The notes: generated by a model not told the origin, from the letters alone. A stretch of DNA of 64,000 bases from Actinophytocola algeriensis (GCF_014203735.1 NZ_JACHJQ010000001.1:1227269-1291268); one strand, 5' to 3'; positions 42,632-51,128 are shown, numbered from the stretch's first letter. Translations and numbers: made by a program.

Positions 42632-43326
42632 GCGGTCCCGTGCACGACCGGGCTCAGCTCGGCGCCTACGCGCTCGGCGCACTCGACCCGGTCGAGGCAC
42701 GTCAGGTGCACCAGCACCTGGCCACCTGCATGGACTGTCAGCGCGAGGTCAACGAGCTGATGATGATCCGGCGCGCACTGGACCAGGTGCCACCGGAGGC
42801 GTTCATCGACGGCCCGCCAGAGGACGGCGACCTCCTGCTGCGCCGCACCATCCGCCAGGTCCGCGTCGCGGCCCCGCCCCGCCGCCGCATGTCGGCCGGC
42901 CTCGCGGTCGCGGCCGCCGTCGCGGTGGCCGTGGCACTCGGCGGCGGCATCCTGCTGGGCCGCGAGACCGTCTCCGACCCGCCGGTCGCCCAGCAGCCCC
43001 CGACGTCCACGCTGCCGTCGAACGCCCGCCTCGCGGAGGCCACCGACTCGCAGACCGGCACCACGATGAACGTCGCGCTGGAACCTCGGAAGGGCTGGGT
43101 CTGGGTCAACGCCAACGTCAAGGGCCTGGCGGAGGGCCTCCGCTGCGAGATGTACGTGGTCACGAACGACGGCGACGACATCCTGGCAGGCGGCTGGCTG
43201 GTGTCCAAGGACGGCTCGACGAACGGCACCGACCTCGAGGGCACCGCCCTGATCCCGCCGGACCAGGTGAAGGCCATCGAGATCCGCACCCAGGACGGCC
43301 AGACGATGGTCTCCGTCCCGCTCTGA
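42628..43326 (+). CDS. Zinc-binding anti-sigma factor (RslA-like)
   Basis: The 232-aa protein has an N-terminal ZAS domain with HQHLATCMDC (His30, Cys34, Cys37), one membrane helix (SAGLAVAAAVAVAVALGGGIL) and an outer RskA-type domain. The cysteines could bind zinc and release the sigma factor when oxidised, as for RslA. ATG 42628 overlaps the sigma stop (ATGA), which couples their synthesis. Confidence 0.88.
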   Translation: MSGPVHDRAQLGAYALGALDPVEARQVHQHLATCMDCQREVNELMMIRRALDQVPPEAFIDGPPEDGDLLLRRTIRQVRVAAPPRRRMSAGLAVAAAVAVAVALGGGILLGRETVSDPPVAQQPPTSTLPSNARLAEATDSQTGTTMNVALEPRKGWVWVNANVKGLAEGLRCEMYVVTNDGDDILAGGWLVSKDGSTNGTDLEGTALIPPDQVKAIEIRTQDGQTMVSVPL

Positions 43327-43344
43327 TCCCAGCCAGGTCGCTCG

Positions 43345-43495
43345 CCGTGGCCGGGTCCTCCCGGTCGAGCCGCCTGATCACCGCGACCCGCGAGGCCGTC
43401 AGCTCGTGGGTGTCCGCGACCTCCCTGACCCGCCTGCGCAGCCATCCGGCGAGAACCCGCAGGTCACGGGCCCGCTCCACCATGCTGATCAGCAT
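43345..43495 (-). pseudogene. Truncated MarR-family regulator
   Basis: Minus-strand sequence encodes DLRVLAGWLRRRVREVADTHELTASRVAVIRRLDREDPATASDLA, the first helices of a MarR protein. It then loses similarity and runs into the end of the anti-sigma gene. The recognition helix and wing are missing, so it is a remnant. Confidence 0.55.
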
Positions 43496-43587
43496 GACGC
43501 CCCGGTAACTCTCCAGGGGGAACTGTGCCGTTCACCCCGACAAGGCAGCCGATGTGACCCACGCCACACATCTCCAGGTGGGTGATC

Positions 43588-43616
43588 TGAACGCTGCCGC
43601 CGTTACCAAACGTATA
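43588..43616 (+). promoter_or_regulatory. Weaker SigL-like promoter
   Basis: TGAACG and CGTATA are 17 bp apart, one base off the -35 consensus. It lies 90 bp before the small lipoprotein gene and could bring the second redox cluster under the same sigma factor. Confidence 0.35.
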
Positions 43617-43658
43617 TACGGGTAGCACCTGCAACGAGGCGTGCCCGCAACAAAAATC

Positions 43659-43687
43659 TTGACGCGGCTTAATCGTTCTGATATCTA
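43659..43687 (+). promoter_or_regulatory. Housekeeping-type promoter
   Basis: TTGACG (43659-43664) and TATCTA (43682-43687) are separated by 17 bp. The GAGGAG ribosome site follows at once, so the leader would be very short. Confidence 0.6.
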
Positions 43688-43705
43688 CTGCAGAGGAGTT
43701 CATCC

Positions 43706-43867
43706 ATGAGGATGCCGAGCTCTAGAGTTGCCGGACTCGCTGTACTGGCAACGATCTCCGCGCTCCTCCTCGGTGGCTGCCAGCTGCGCGAAGGTGCCGG
43801 CAGCGAGTACGGCGACCCACAAGGCATGTGGAAAACGGCCGGGCTACACGAAATGGGAAAAAACTGA
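43706..43867 (+). CDS. Small lipoprotein
   Basis: The 53-aa protein begins MRMPSSRVAGLAVLATISAL with the lipobox LLLGGC, so the mature lipid-anchored part is only about 28 residues (QLREGAGSEYGDPQ...). GAGGAG lies before ATG 43706. The DUF4142 gene starts 19 bp after its stop, so they are probably one operon. No function is known. Confidence 0.65.
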   Translation: MRMPSSRVAGLAVLATISALLLGGCQLREGAGSEYGDPQGMWKTAGLHEMGKN

Positions 43868-43886
43868 ATCGCGGGTGACCTGAACC

Positions 43887-44612
43887 ATGCGACGCAGAAT
43901 TGTTCGCTGGTCCGTTGCCGCGTTCCTCGTGCTCCTCGGCGCCGCCTGCCCGGCGGTCGGCGTCGCGATGGCGAGCGCGAGCCAGGCGCAGCCCGACCAG
44001 CAACGTGCCCAGCAGGCCCTGTCCGACCTCGACCGCGAGTTCCTCACGGTGATCAACTTCGCCAACCTGTGGGAGATCCCCATGGGCAAGCTCGCCACCG
44101 AGCGAGGCAACTCCCAGGCCGTCCGCGACACCGGCGCCGTCCTGGCCGCCGACCACACCAAGCTCGACACCGTCGTGAACCAGCTCGCGGACCAGTTCGG
44201 CGTCCGGCTGTCCGACCAGCCGTCGTCGTCGACGCAGGGGTGGATGGACGAGATCTCGAGCAAGAACGGCGAGGACTTCGACAACGCGTTCGCCGACCGG
44301 CTCCGCGCCGCGCACGGCACGGTGTTCGGTCTGATCGCCGAGGTCCGCTCCGGCACCCGCAACCCCGTGATCCGCGACTTCGCCACCCAGGCCAACGAGA
44401 TCGTGATGAAGCACATGACCCTGCTCGAGGGCACCGGTCATGTCAGCGCACAGCACGGCATGTTCGCCGAGGCAGCGGCCCGTCAGCCCAGTTATCCGGA
44501 GAACACGTTGACACGTGGCGACCTACTGCTCGCCGGCCTCGTCGCCGTCCTGATGGCGGCGGCCACCATCGGAATCGTGCGGACCTTCAGCGCACCGGGG
44601 TCCACCGAATGA
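43887..44612 (+). CDS. DUF4142 protein
   Basis: The 241-aa protein has a signal peptide (WSVAAFLVLLGAACPAVGVAMA), a DUF4142 ferritin-like helical domain (DREFLTVINFANLWEIPMGKLATERG...) and a C-terminal membrane helix (LLLAGLVAVLMAAATIGIV). The domain should face outside. Its stop overlaps the start of the membrane-ferredoxin gene (ATGA), which suggests a shared redox role. Confidence 0.8.
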   Translation: MRRRIVRWSVAAFLVLLGAACPAVGVAMASASQAQPDQQRAQQALSDLDREFLTVINFANLWEIPMGKLATERGNSQAVRDTGAVLAADHTKLDTVVNQLADQFGVRLSDQPSSSTQGWMDEISSKNGEDFDNAFADRLRAAHGTVFGLIAEVRSGTRNPVIRDFATQANEIVMKHMTLLEGTGHVSAQHGMFAEAAARQPSYPENTLTRGDLLLAGLVAVLMAAATIGIVRTFSAPGSTE

Positions 44613-45448
44613 TCGCGATCGCACTGCCCCAGCACGACATCGGCGTCCGCGAGGTCGCCGCCCTGTCGGCCAGAGCCTCCTACGTCTTCATGTGCCTGAC
44701 GTTGTGCTGGGGCGTGCTGACCGCCACCGGCTGGATCAAGAGGCTCACCGGGCACCAGGCCATCCGCTCCGCGCACATGATTTTCGCGACCTTCACGCTC
44801 GCGACCGGCATCTCGCACGCGATCGTGTTCCTGCTGCTGCGCGAACAGGGCCTGGACGTCGTCGGCATCGCGGTGCCGTTCTCCGGCACGGCCCGGCACG
44901 CGCTCGGCATCCTCGGCCTCGAGCTCATGGTCGCGATCACGATCACCACCGGCATGCGGCGGTTCATCCGCTACCGCAACTGGCTGCGGTTCCACCAGCT
45001 CGCCTACATCGCGGTCGGCATGGTGGTCGTGCACTCGTGGTTCGGCGCCATCCACAACGGCCACCTCGCACTGCTCTGGCTCGGCGGCATCACGGTGCTG
45101 ACCCCGGCCGTCACACTCACGGCACTCCGGTTCCTCCCACCGAAGATGCTGATCCGCGCGGGGCTGCTCGCAGCCGCCCCCGCCACCACCGGTACCCAGC
45201 TGGCGGTCGTCGAGCCACCGCCGCCAGGCCCGCGCGTCGGGCGGAAGGTACAGGTGAGCGTCGACAACCAGCGGTGCAAGCGGTACGGCATCTGCCAGGC
45301 CGAGTCGCCGCAGTTGTTCCAGCTCATGGAGGACGGACGACTGCGCTACGTCCGTGACCCCGACACCGACAGCCGCGCCCAGGCGCAGGCGGCGGCACGG
45401 TCCTGCCCGATGCAGGCCATCCAGTTGCAGGAGGTACGCACCCGATGA
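44609..45448 (+). CDS. Ferric reductase-like membrane domain fused to a ferredoxin
   Basis: The 279-aa protein has about six membrane helices with histidines spaced for haem (RSAHMIF, GISHAIVF, RFHQLAYI, VVVHSWF), as in ferric-reductase-like proteins. A C-terminal single-cluster ferredoxin (about 212-279) follows, with CKRYGIC and SCPMQAI, the 3Fe-4S/4Fe-4S type of actinobacteria. The fusion lets electrons pass from a reductase straight into the membrane. The ferredoxin reductase gene overlaps its stop by four bases. Confidence 0.8.
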   Translation: MIAIALPQHDIGVREVAALSARASYVFMCLTLCWGVLTATGWIKRLTGHQAIRSAHMIFATFTLATGISHAIVFLLLREQGLDVVGIAVPFSGTARHALGILGLELMVAITITTGMRRFIRYRNWLRFHQLAYIAVGMVVVHSWFGAIHNGHLALLWLGGITVLTPAVTLTALRFLPPKMLIRAGLLAAAPATTGTQLAVVEPPPPGPRVGRKVQVSVDNQRCKRYGICQAESPQLFQLMEDGRLRYVRDPDTDSRAQAQAAARSCPMQAIQLQEVRTR

Positions 45449-48360
45449 ACCGGGACGAACGGATCGTCGTGGTCGGCGCGGGCCTGACCGGCCTTCGCGC
45501 CGCGGAACGACTCCGTGAGCTCAAGTTCGAGGGCGAGATCATGCTCCTCGGTGACGAGAAGCAGCCGCCGTACCACCGGCCGGCACTGTCCAAGCAGCTG
45601 CTCATGGGCTCGCTGCGGTCGAGCGACCTCACGCTGCCCGCGTACGAGGACCTCAACGCGAAGTGGCGGTTCGGCACGCAGGTCCGGCAACTGGTGCCGC
45701 ACAACAAGGTCCTGCACCTGCCCGGCGGCGAGGAGCTGACCTACGACGGTCTCGTCATCGCGACCGGCGTGGAGGCCAAGCGCCCCAACGACCTGCCGTA
45801 CTACGACCCGAGGGTGCTCGTGCTGCGCACCATGGCCGACGGGATGGAGCTGGAGCGCGTCATCGGCTCCACCAAGGGCCGCGTCGCGGTCGTCGGCGGC
45901 GGGTTCACCGGCTGCGAGATCGCCGCGAGCCTGCGCCACCTCTCCCGCGAGGTCACGCTCATCGGCCGCCAGGACACCCTGCTGGGCAACGTCCTCGGGC
46001 CCGAGCTCGGCCAGTGGCTGACCAACCTCCACCGCGACCACGGCGTCGACCTGGCGCTGGGCAACTCGGTGCAGGAGTGGGCGCCGGGGCCGGAGGGCAT
46101 CGGGCTGCGGCTGACCGACGGCACCACCCTGCTCGCGTCCTGCGTCGTGGTCGCGGCGGGCACCGTGCCGCTGACCGGCTGGTTGCGTGGTTCCGGTCTG
46201 CCGCTGGACAACGGCGTGGTCTGCGAGCCGACCTGCCACGTCGTCGGCGCCGAGGACGTGGCCGCCGCCGGTGACGTCGCGCAGTGGCCCAACCTGCGGT
46301 TCGACAACGTGCCGAGGCGCGTGGAGCACTGGCTGAACGCGATCGAGATGGGCCGTGCCGCCGCGGAGAGCCTGCTCGCCGGGCGCACGGCCGCGGAGCC
46401 GTTCACGCCGATGCCGCGGTTCTGGACCGAGCAGTACGGCGTGCGCATCCAGGCGGCCGGGATGCCCAAGCTGGGCAAGGACATCATCACGCTCGGCACG
46501 CCCGACGAGGGCACCGGGACGGTCTACGGGTACTCCAAGGAAGGCCGTCTGTTCGGGGTGGTCGGCCTGGACTGCCCGTCGTCCGTGCTGGCCTGGACCG
46601 ACAGCGTGAGCAGGCAGAACCCCGCGCCCAGGCCCCGCACGCCTGCCGAGCCCGCGCCCGCGGTGTCCGTGGGTGGCGGCGCCGTGAAGCGCGGCAAGGG
46701 GCGGCATGCGTTGCCCCCCAAGGACAAGCAGCCGCAGCGCGCGGAGAAGCGCGAGCACGAGATCGCGTTCGTCGAGGAGCCGCCGGGCCAGGTCGGCGTC
46801 GGCGCAGGTGCGGTGCCGACCGGTCGGCCGAAGAACGTCGTCGACTCGTTCAGCCGCATGCTGCCGGTGAAGGTCCGCCCGCCGCGTGGCGGCGCGGTCC
46901 CGCCGCCCGGCACCCCAAACCCGCCGCCACCCGGTACGCCCGTGCCGCCGCCGCCCGGCGTCCCGATCCCGCCGCCGCCCGCCGCGCGTGCGAACGGCGC
47001 TCCGGTGCTGCCGCCACCCGGTACGCCGGTCCCACCGCCCGTGCCCGGTGTGCCTGTGAACGGTGCGCCGGTGTCGCCGCCGGTGAACGGCAGGCCGGTG
47101 GCGCCCTTCGGTGGCGCGCCGCGCAACGGTCACCCCGCGCTGGGGCCGGCGCCGAGCGGCCGGTTCCCGGTACCGCAGGAGGCCGACCGGGTCGCACCCC
47201 CGCAGTTCCGCGCCGCACCCGGTCTCCCCGAGCCGCTGGCGGGCAGGCTGACCGAGGGCGACTCGCTCGCGATCGACGTGACCGGGCAGATGGCCCTCCT
47301 CGACGCGAACGGGCACGTCCGCCCGCCGGAGTTCCACGACCCGATGGCCACGTCCGCCACCATGATCGAGGGCATGCCACCCGCCACCCCGGACGGCCCG
47401 ATCCCGCCTGCCCGCCGCGGCCCGAGCAGCTCCTACGGCGCGCTGCCGCCCGCCCGCCGCGGGTCGGACGGCTCGTTCGCGAAGGGCCCGGCCGACCCCT
47501 TCGACGGGCCGCGCGCGCGTGATGCGCAGGACTCCCGCGGCGGGATGCCCCCGGCCCGCCGTGGCGGGCCGGGCTCGCGCGGTGCCCTGCCGCCGGCGCG
47601 CGGCGCCGAGGATTCGTTCGGTGGCATGCCGCCCGCGCGTCGTGGCGGTGAGGACTCCTTTGGTGCCATGCCGCCTGCTCGTCGTGGCGGTGAGGATTCG
47701 TTCGGTGCCATGCCGCCCGCGCGTCGTGGTGCGAAGGATTCCTTCGGCGGGCTGCCGCCGGCCCGCCGTGGCGCGCAGGACTCTCCCTCGGGGCGTGCTC
47801 GCCGGAGCGCCGAGGACTCGTTCGGCTCGATGCCGCCCGCGCGGCGGGGTGCGACCGACTCGTTCGACACCCTGCCGCCCGTCCGGCGCGGCTCCGGTGG
47901 CTCGCGTGGCGACCTGCCCCCGGCCCGGCGTGACGCGACGCGGACCCGGCAGGGCGCCGACAGCGGCTTCGGTGGCGGGGCGCGTGGCCCCGAGGACCCG
48001 TTCGCCGCTCTGGCCGAGTCACTCGATCGGACGCCTCCGGTCGAGCGAAGCGTCGACGAGACCGTCGTCGAGGGCATGCCCCCGCGCAGGCCCGCCAAGA
48101 ACGGGCCGACCAACGGTGGGCGTGCCGCGCGGCGCCGGGCTGAGGAGCGCCTGTCCAACAGCATGGATCCCGCGCTGAGCAGCATTCGCCTCGTGCCCGC
48201 GCTGCCGAGCATGGACGACTCGTTCGACCGGCTTCCCAAGCACAGCAGGCCCGATGACGACTACCTGGTCCGGCAGCGCTTCGGGCCGGAGGACTCCTAC
48301 GACAGCATGCCTGCCGTCGAGCGTCCTGTTCGGTCTTCCGGGAGGCGGCGGCACGCCTGA
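45445..48360 (+). CDS. FAD ferredoxin reductase with a 570-residue disordered repeat tail
   Basis: Residues 1-390 form a NAD(P)H/FAD ferredoxin reductase: VVVGAGLTGLRAAE, YDGLVIATGV, VAVVGGGFTGCEIAA and VAAAGDVAQW. After about residue 395 the protein is low-complexity. It has a Pro/Gly/Asn-rich section of PPPGTPV-like units (about 485-565), then about ten 14-residue repeats of the type (M/L)PPARRGG-x-DSFGA, and an acidic/basic end. Such a tail is not part of the family and may mediate binding or condensation. It is the last gene of the cluster, and ATGA overlap ties it to the ferredoxin. Confidence 0.8.
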   Translation: MNRDERIVVVGAGLTGLRAAERLRELKFEGEIMLLGDEKQPPYHRPALSKQLLMGSLRSSDLTLPAYEDLNAKWRFGTQVRQLVPHNKVLHLPGGEELTYDGLVIATGVEAKRPNDLPYYDPRVLVLRTMADGMELERVIGSTKGRVAVVGGGFTGCEIAASLRHLSREVTLIGRQDTLLGNVLGPELGQWLTNLHRDHGVDLALGNSVQEWAPGPEGIGLRLTDGTTLLASCVVVAAGTVPLTGWLRGSGLPLDNGVVCEPTCHVVGAEDVAAAGDVAQWPNLRFDNVPRRVEHWLNAIEMGRAAAESLLAGRTAAEPFTPMPRFWTEQYGVRIQAAGMPKLGKDIITLGTPDEGTGTVYGYSKEGRLFGVVGLDCPSSVLAWTDSVSRQNPAPRPRTPAEPAPAVSVGGGAVKRGKGRHALPPKDKQPQRAEKREHEIAFVEEPPGQVGVGAGAVPTGRPKNVVDSFSRMLPVKVRPPRGGAVPPPGTPNPPPPGTPVPPPPGVPIPPPPAARANGAPVLPPPGTPVPPPVPGVPVNGAPVSPPVNGRPVAPFGGAPRNGHPALGPAPSGRFPVPQEADRVAPPQFRAAPGLPEPLAGRLTEGDSLAIDVTGQMALLDANGHVRPPEFHDPMATSATMIEGMPPATPDGPIPPARRGPSSSYGALPPARRGSDGSFAKGPADPFDGPRARDAQDSRGGMPPARRGGPGSRGALPPARGAEDSFGGMPPARRGGEDSFGAMPPARRGGEDSFGAMPPARRGAKDSFGGLPPARRGAQDSPSGRARRSAEDSFGSMPPARRGATDSFDTLPPVRRGSGGSRGDLPPARRDATRTRQGADSGFGGGARGPEDPFAALAESLDRTPPVERSVDETVVEGMPPRRPAKNGPTNGGRAARRRAEERLSNSMDPALSSIRLVPALPSMDDSFDRLPKHSRPDDDYLVRQRFGPEDSYDSMPAVERPVRSSGRRRHA

Positions 48361-48483
48361 CCTCCACTTCCCCGGCCGCGTGCCGCCCTACGGAACAGGG
48401 TGGCACGCGGTCTGTCCTTTGAGGATGATCACCGTCCGCGAGAAAGATCACTCTTCGTGATCGCGCGTTATCCTCATCACCAT

Positions 48484-48511
48484 TTGGGAGGTACCGCTCA
48501 GGGTGTAGTAG
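48484..48511 (+). promoter_or_regulatory. Candidate promoter of the acyl-CoA dehydrogenase unit
   Basis: TTGGGA (48484-48489) and TAGTAG (48506-48511) are separated by 16 bp. The palindrome at 48517 begins just after. Confidence 0.35.
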
Positions 48512-48516
48512 TGGCA

Positions 48517-48539
48517 AAGTTGTGCACCGCACACAACTT
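48517..48539. promoter_or_regulatory. Inverted repeat near the transcript start
   Basis: AAGTTGTG and CACAACTT form perfect 8-bp arms around a 7-nt centre, immediately before the ribosome site AAGGGAG. It is an operator candidate or a small leader hairpin. Confidence 0.45.
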
Positions 48540-48550
48540 AAAGGGAGTTC

Positions 48551-48589
48551 GTGTTGATCTGTGACGAAACGCCGGCGGTCGTCCAGTGA
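48551..48589 (+). CDS. Twelve-codon leader ORF coupled to the dehydrogenase
   Basis: After AAGGGAG (48541-48547), GTG 48551 or TTG 48554 opens a short frame (LICDETPAVVQ) whose TGA overlaps the GTG start of the dehydrogenase. That gene has no ribosome site of its own and has an in-frame stop at 48562. It is probably translated only by ribosomes finishing this leader. Confidence 0.45.
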   Translation: MLICDETPAVVQ

Positions 48590-49887
48590 CCACCGCAACC
48601 CGAACGACCAGCTATTTCACCACACGGCAGCATGAACGGCTGCGCGACCAGGTCCGTGACTTCGCCGAGGTGAAGGTCGCGCCGCGAGTCGGTGACATGG
48701 AGGCGGCCAAGTCCGTCCACGTGGAGCTGTCCCGTCTCATCGCCCAGCAAGGCTGGCTCGGCGTCACGATCGACCCCAGATATGGGGGAATGGGCCTCGG
48801 GCACCTCGCCAAGACGATCATCATCGAGGAGTTGTCGCGGGTCAGCGGTGCCATGGGCGCAATGGTCCAGGCCTCTCAGCTCGGGGTCGCGAAAATCGTC
48901 CACTTCGGCAATGAGCAGCAGAAACGGCGCTGGCTGCCGATGGTTAGCGACGGCCGTTGCATGCCGACGATCGCCGTGACGGAACCCGAATCCGGCGGGC
49001 ACGTCCTCGGCATGTCCGCTACCGCCGAACGGGTGGGAAACGAGTATTTCCTCAACGGCAGAAAAGTGTTCGTCGGGAACAGTCATGTCGGTGATCTGCA
49101 CGGCGTGGTAATGCGCACCGGACCGGGGTCCCGTGGACTGTCCGCGTTCCTCGTCGACTCGTCGGCGCCGGGGTTGTCACTCGGCCGCCACCAGCCGGCC
49201 ATGGGACTGCACGGGTTCAGCTTCGGTGAGCTGATCTTCGAGAACTGCCGGGTACCGGCGGAAAACCTGCTGGGCTCCGAAGGGGACGGCCTCGCCGTGG
49301 CCTACTCCTCGAGTGTCCTGTATGGACGGCCGAACCTGACCGCGGTGTCGCTCGGCATCCATCGCGCGATCGTCGAGCAGACCCTCGAGTTCGCCACGCG
49401 GCACGGGCGGTACGGCAAGTCGCTCGCCGATCTCCCGACTGTCAGACAGAAACTGGGGCAGATGCAGTCCCAGCTGATGACCGCGCGGCTCGCCGCCTAC
49501 CACGCCGCGCACCTGCTCGACGAGGGCATGCCCTGCGACGCGGAGCTGATCAGCGCGAAGCTGCTCAACGTCGAGTCCTCTTTGGACAGCGCGCGCACGG
49601 CGATGGAGGTGCACGCGGCGCACGGGCTGTACCCCGACAGCAACATCGAGCGCTTCCTGCGCGATGCCAACCACATCTACGCGCCGGCGGGCACGTCGGA
49701 CATCCAGCGGATCCGCCTGGCCGAGGTGGCGCTCGGCACCTACCGGGAACAGTGGTCGGCGCGGTTCTCCGAGCAGCTGCGCGCGAGCAGCGGGCTGCTG
49801 AACGGGGTGGCCCGCGCCGCCGACGAACCCATCACCCACGACAGCGAGGACTCGGAAACGGTCCCGTCCCGCTGGTGGCGGCGCTGA
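48586..49887 (+). CDS. Acyl-CoA dehydrogenase-like flavoprotein
   Basis: The 433-aa protein has the ACAD fold, with FAD/acyl motifs ITVTEPESGG-like (IAVTEPESGGHVLGMSATAE) and GRYGKSLADLPTVRQKLGQM. The usual catalytic glutamate before GTS (YEGTS) is replaced by alanine (YAPAGTSDIQR). It may therefore use another base, as some subgroups do, or catalyse a different reaction. No fatty-acid or polyketide genes are adjacent. GTG 48586 is the first possible start after an in-frame stop. Confidence 0.75.
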   Translation: MTTATRTTSYFTTRQHERLRDQVRDFAEVKVAPRVGDMEAAKSVHVELSRLIAQQGWLGVTIDPRYGGMGLGHLAKTIIIEELSRVSGAMGAMVQASQLGVAKIVHFGNEQQKRRWLPMVSDGRCMPTIAVTEPESGGHVLGMSATAERVGNEYFLNGRKVFVGNSHVGDLHGVVMRTGPGSRGLSAFLVDSSAPGLSLGRHQPAMGLHGFSFGELIFENCRVPAENLLGSEGDGLAVAYSSSVLYGRPNLTAVSLGIHRAIVEQTLEFATRHGRYGKSLADLPTVRQKLGQMQSQLMTARLAAYHAAHLLDEGMPCDAELISAKLLNVESSLDSARTAMEVHAAHGLYPDSNIERFLRDANHIYAPAGTSDIQRIRLAEVALGTYREQWSARFSEQLRASSGLLNGVARAADEPITHDSEDSETVPSRWWRR

Positions 49888-49888
49888 G

Positions 49889-49940
49889 GCCCTGAAGGGC
49901 GCCTCCGGACGCTCGACGTCCAGAAGGGACCCTCCAGGGC
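49889..49940. terminator. Imperfect hairpin between convergent genes
   Basis: GCCCTG...CAGGGC arms continue inward with partly paired GGG/CCC blocks around CGGACGCTCGACGTCC. Its build is like that of the element at 9383. It lies between the dehydrogenase and the end of the conservon. Confidence 0.45.
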
Positions 49941-49947
49941 ACCGGGG

Positions 49948-50523
49948 TCAGCGCAGTTGCTGCTCGCGGCGGTGGATCAGGTCCATGACCTCCGCCGCCA
50001 TCGACTTGATCATCTCCAGGCCGGGCCGCCCCCAGCTGCTCTCTTCCGTGTTCACCACGCAGATCGTGCCCAGCGCGGTGCCCGTGCGGTCGATCAGCGG
50101 TGCGCCCATGTAGGCACGCACACCGATCGAGTTCACGACCGGGTTCACCGCGAAGCGCGGGTACGCGCACACGTCGTCGAGCACCAGAGCCTTGCGCCGC
50201 ACCACGACGTGCGGGCAGTAGCCGTGTTCGCGTGACATCGTCCTGCCCGGCGTCGCACGGGACGCGGACGACGCCGCCTCCAGCGCGTCGGCCTTCGCAC
50301 TGTCCGGTCCGTACAGCCCGGCGAAGTACTGCTCCTCGTCACCGACGAAGTTGACCATCGCGTACGGCGCGTTCGCCGCGGAGGCGAGGCGCGCGGCGAA
50401 CTTGTCGAACTCCGAGTCCGGCCGGTCACCGAGGCCGAGCTGCGCCAGCCGGGCGAGGCGCTGCGGGATGTCGGGGTCGTGCGGCGCCGTCAGCAGTCGC
50501 GGGTCGAGGATGTCGTGGTTCAT
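49948..50523 (-). CDS. GAF-domain protein of the conservon
   Basis: The 191-aa protein is mostly one GAF domain (about 28-180: MVNFVGDEEQYFAGL, REHGYCPHVVV, MGAPLIDRTGTALGTICVVN). It lacks an enzyme or output domain. GAF domains bind small ligands or sense redox/light. ATG 50523 overlaps the GTPase stop (ATGA), so it is the fifth gene of the conservon, where P450 genes occur in some others. Confidence 0.8.
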   Translation of the reverse strand: MNHDILDPRLLTAPHDPDIPQRLARLAQLGLGDRPDSEFDKFAARLASAANAPYAMVNFVGDEEQYFAGLYGPDSAKADALEAASSASRATPGRTMSREHGYCPHVVVRRKALVLDDVCAYPRFAVNPVVNSIGVRAYMGAPLIDRTGTALGTICVVNTEESSWGRPGLEMIKSMAAEVMDLIHRREQQLR

Positions 50524-51128
50524 GACTGGTGACTCCGAATCATCGGGGGATTGGCGGCACGGAACTTCGCCAGAACGGATTCGAGCAGGGTGATCAGCAC
50601 GAGGCTCGCCGAGTGGGCCTTGCGAGCGTCGCACCGGACGAGCGGCACGTGCGGCTTCAACGCCAGCGCCTGCCGCACCTCCTCGTCCTGGTAGCGGTAC
50701 CCGTTGTCGAACTCGTTGAGCGCCACCAGGAACTTGATGCCACGCCGCTCGAAGAACTCGACCGCGCCGAAGCAGTCGGCGAGCCTGCGGGTGTCGGCGA
50801 GCACCACCGCGCCGAGCGCGCCCCGGGACAGCTCGTCCCACATGAACCAGAAACGGTCCTGGCCCGGCGTGCCGAACAGGTACAGCACGAGGTTCTTGTC
50901 GGTGAAGGAAAGGCGGCCGAAGTCCATGGCGACCGTCGTGGTCGACTTGCTCTCGACCCCGGCCACGCTGTCGGTCGCGATGCTGGCCGCGGTCAGTGTC
51001 TCCTCTGTGGTCAGTGGCTCGATCTCGCTCACCGCGCCGACGAACGTCGTCTTGCCGACGCCGAAACCGCCCGCGACGAGGATCTTGACCTGGATGGGGA
51101 ACAGCTCAGACGAACCGTCGGAGGCCAT
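50520..51128 (-). CDS. Conservon GTPase (CvnD-like, MglA/Ras-type)
   Basis: The 202-aa small GTPase has the P-loop GGFGVGKTT, G3 region FGTPGQDRF and G4-like LNEFD. This composition is typical of CvnD proteins. It should switch by GTP binding under control of the roadblock protein. ATG 51128 lies inside the end of the DUF742 gene (23-bp overlap). TTG 51131 is less likely. Confidence 0.88.
   Translation of the reverse strand: MASDGSSELFPIQVKILVAGGFGVGKTTFVGAVSEIEPLTTEETLTAASIATDSVAGVESKSTTTVAMDFGRLSFTDKNLVLYLFGTPGQDRFWFMWDELSRGALGAVVLADTRRLADCFGAVEFFERRGIKFLVALNEFDNGYRYQDEEVRQALALKPHVPLVRCDARKAHSASLVLITLLESVLAKFRAANPPMIRSHQS

Noticed and set aside
47590-47760. CRISPR or mobile repeat in the ferredoxin reductase gene.
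   Set aside because: The 42-bp units are head-to-tail coding repeats that keep the reading frame.
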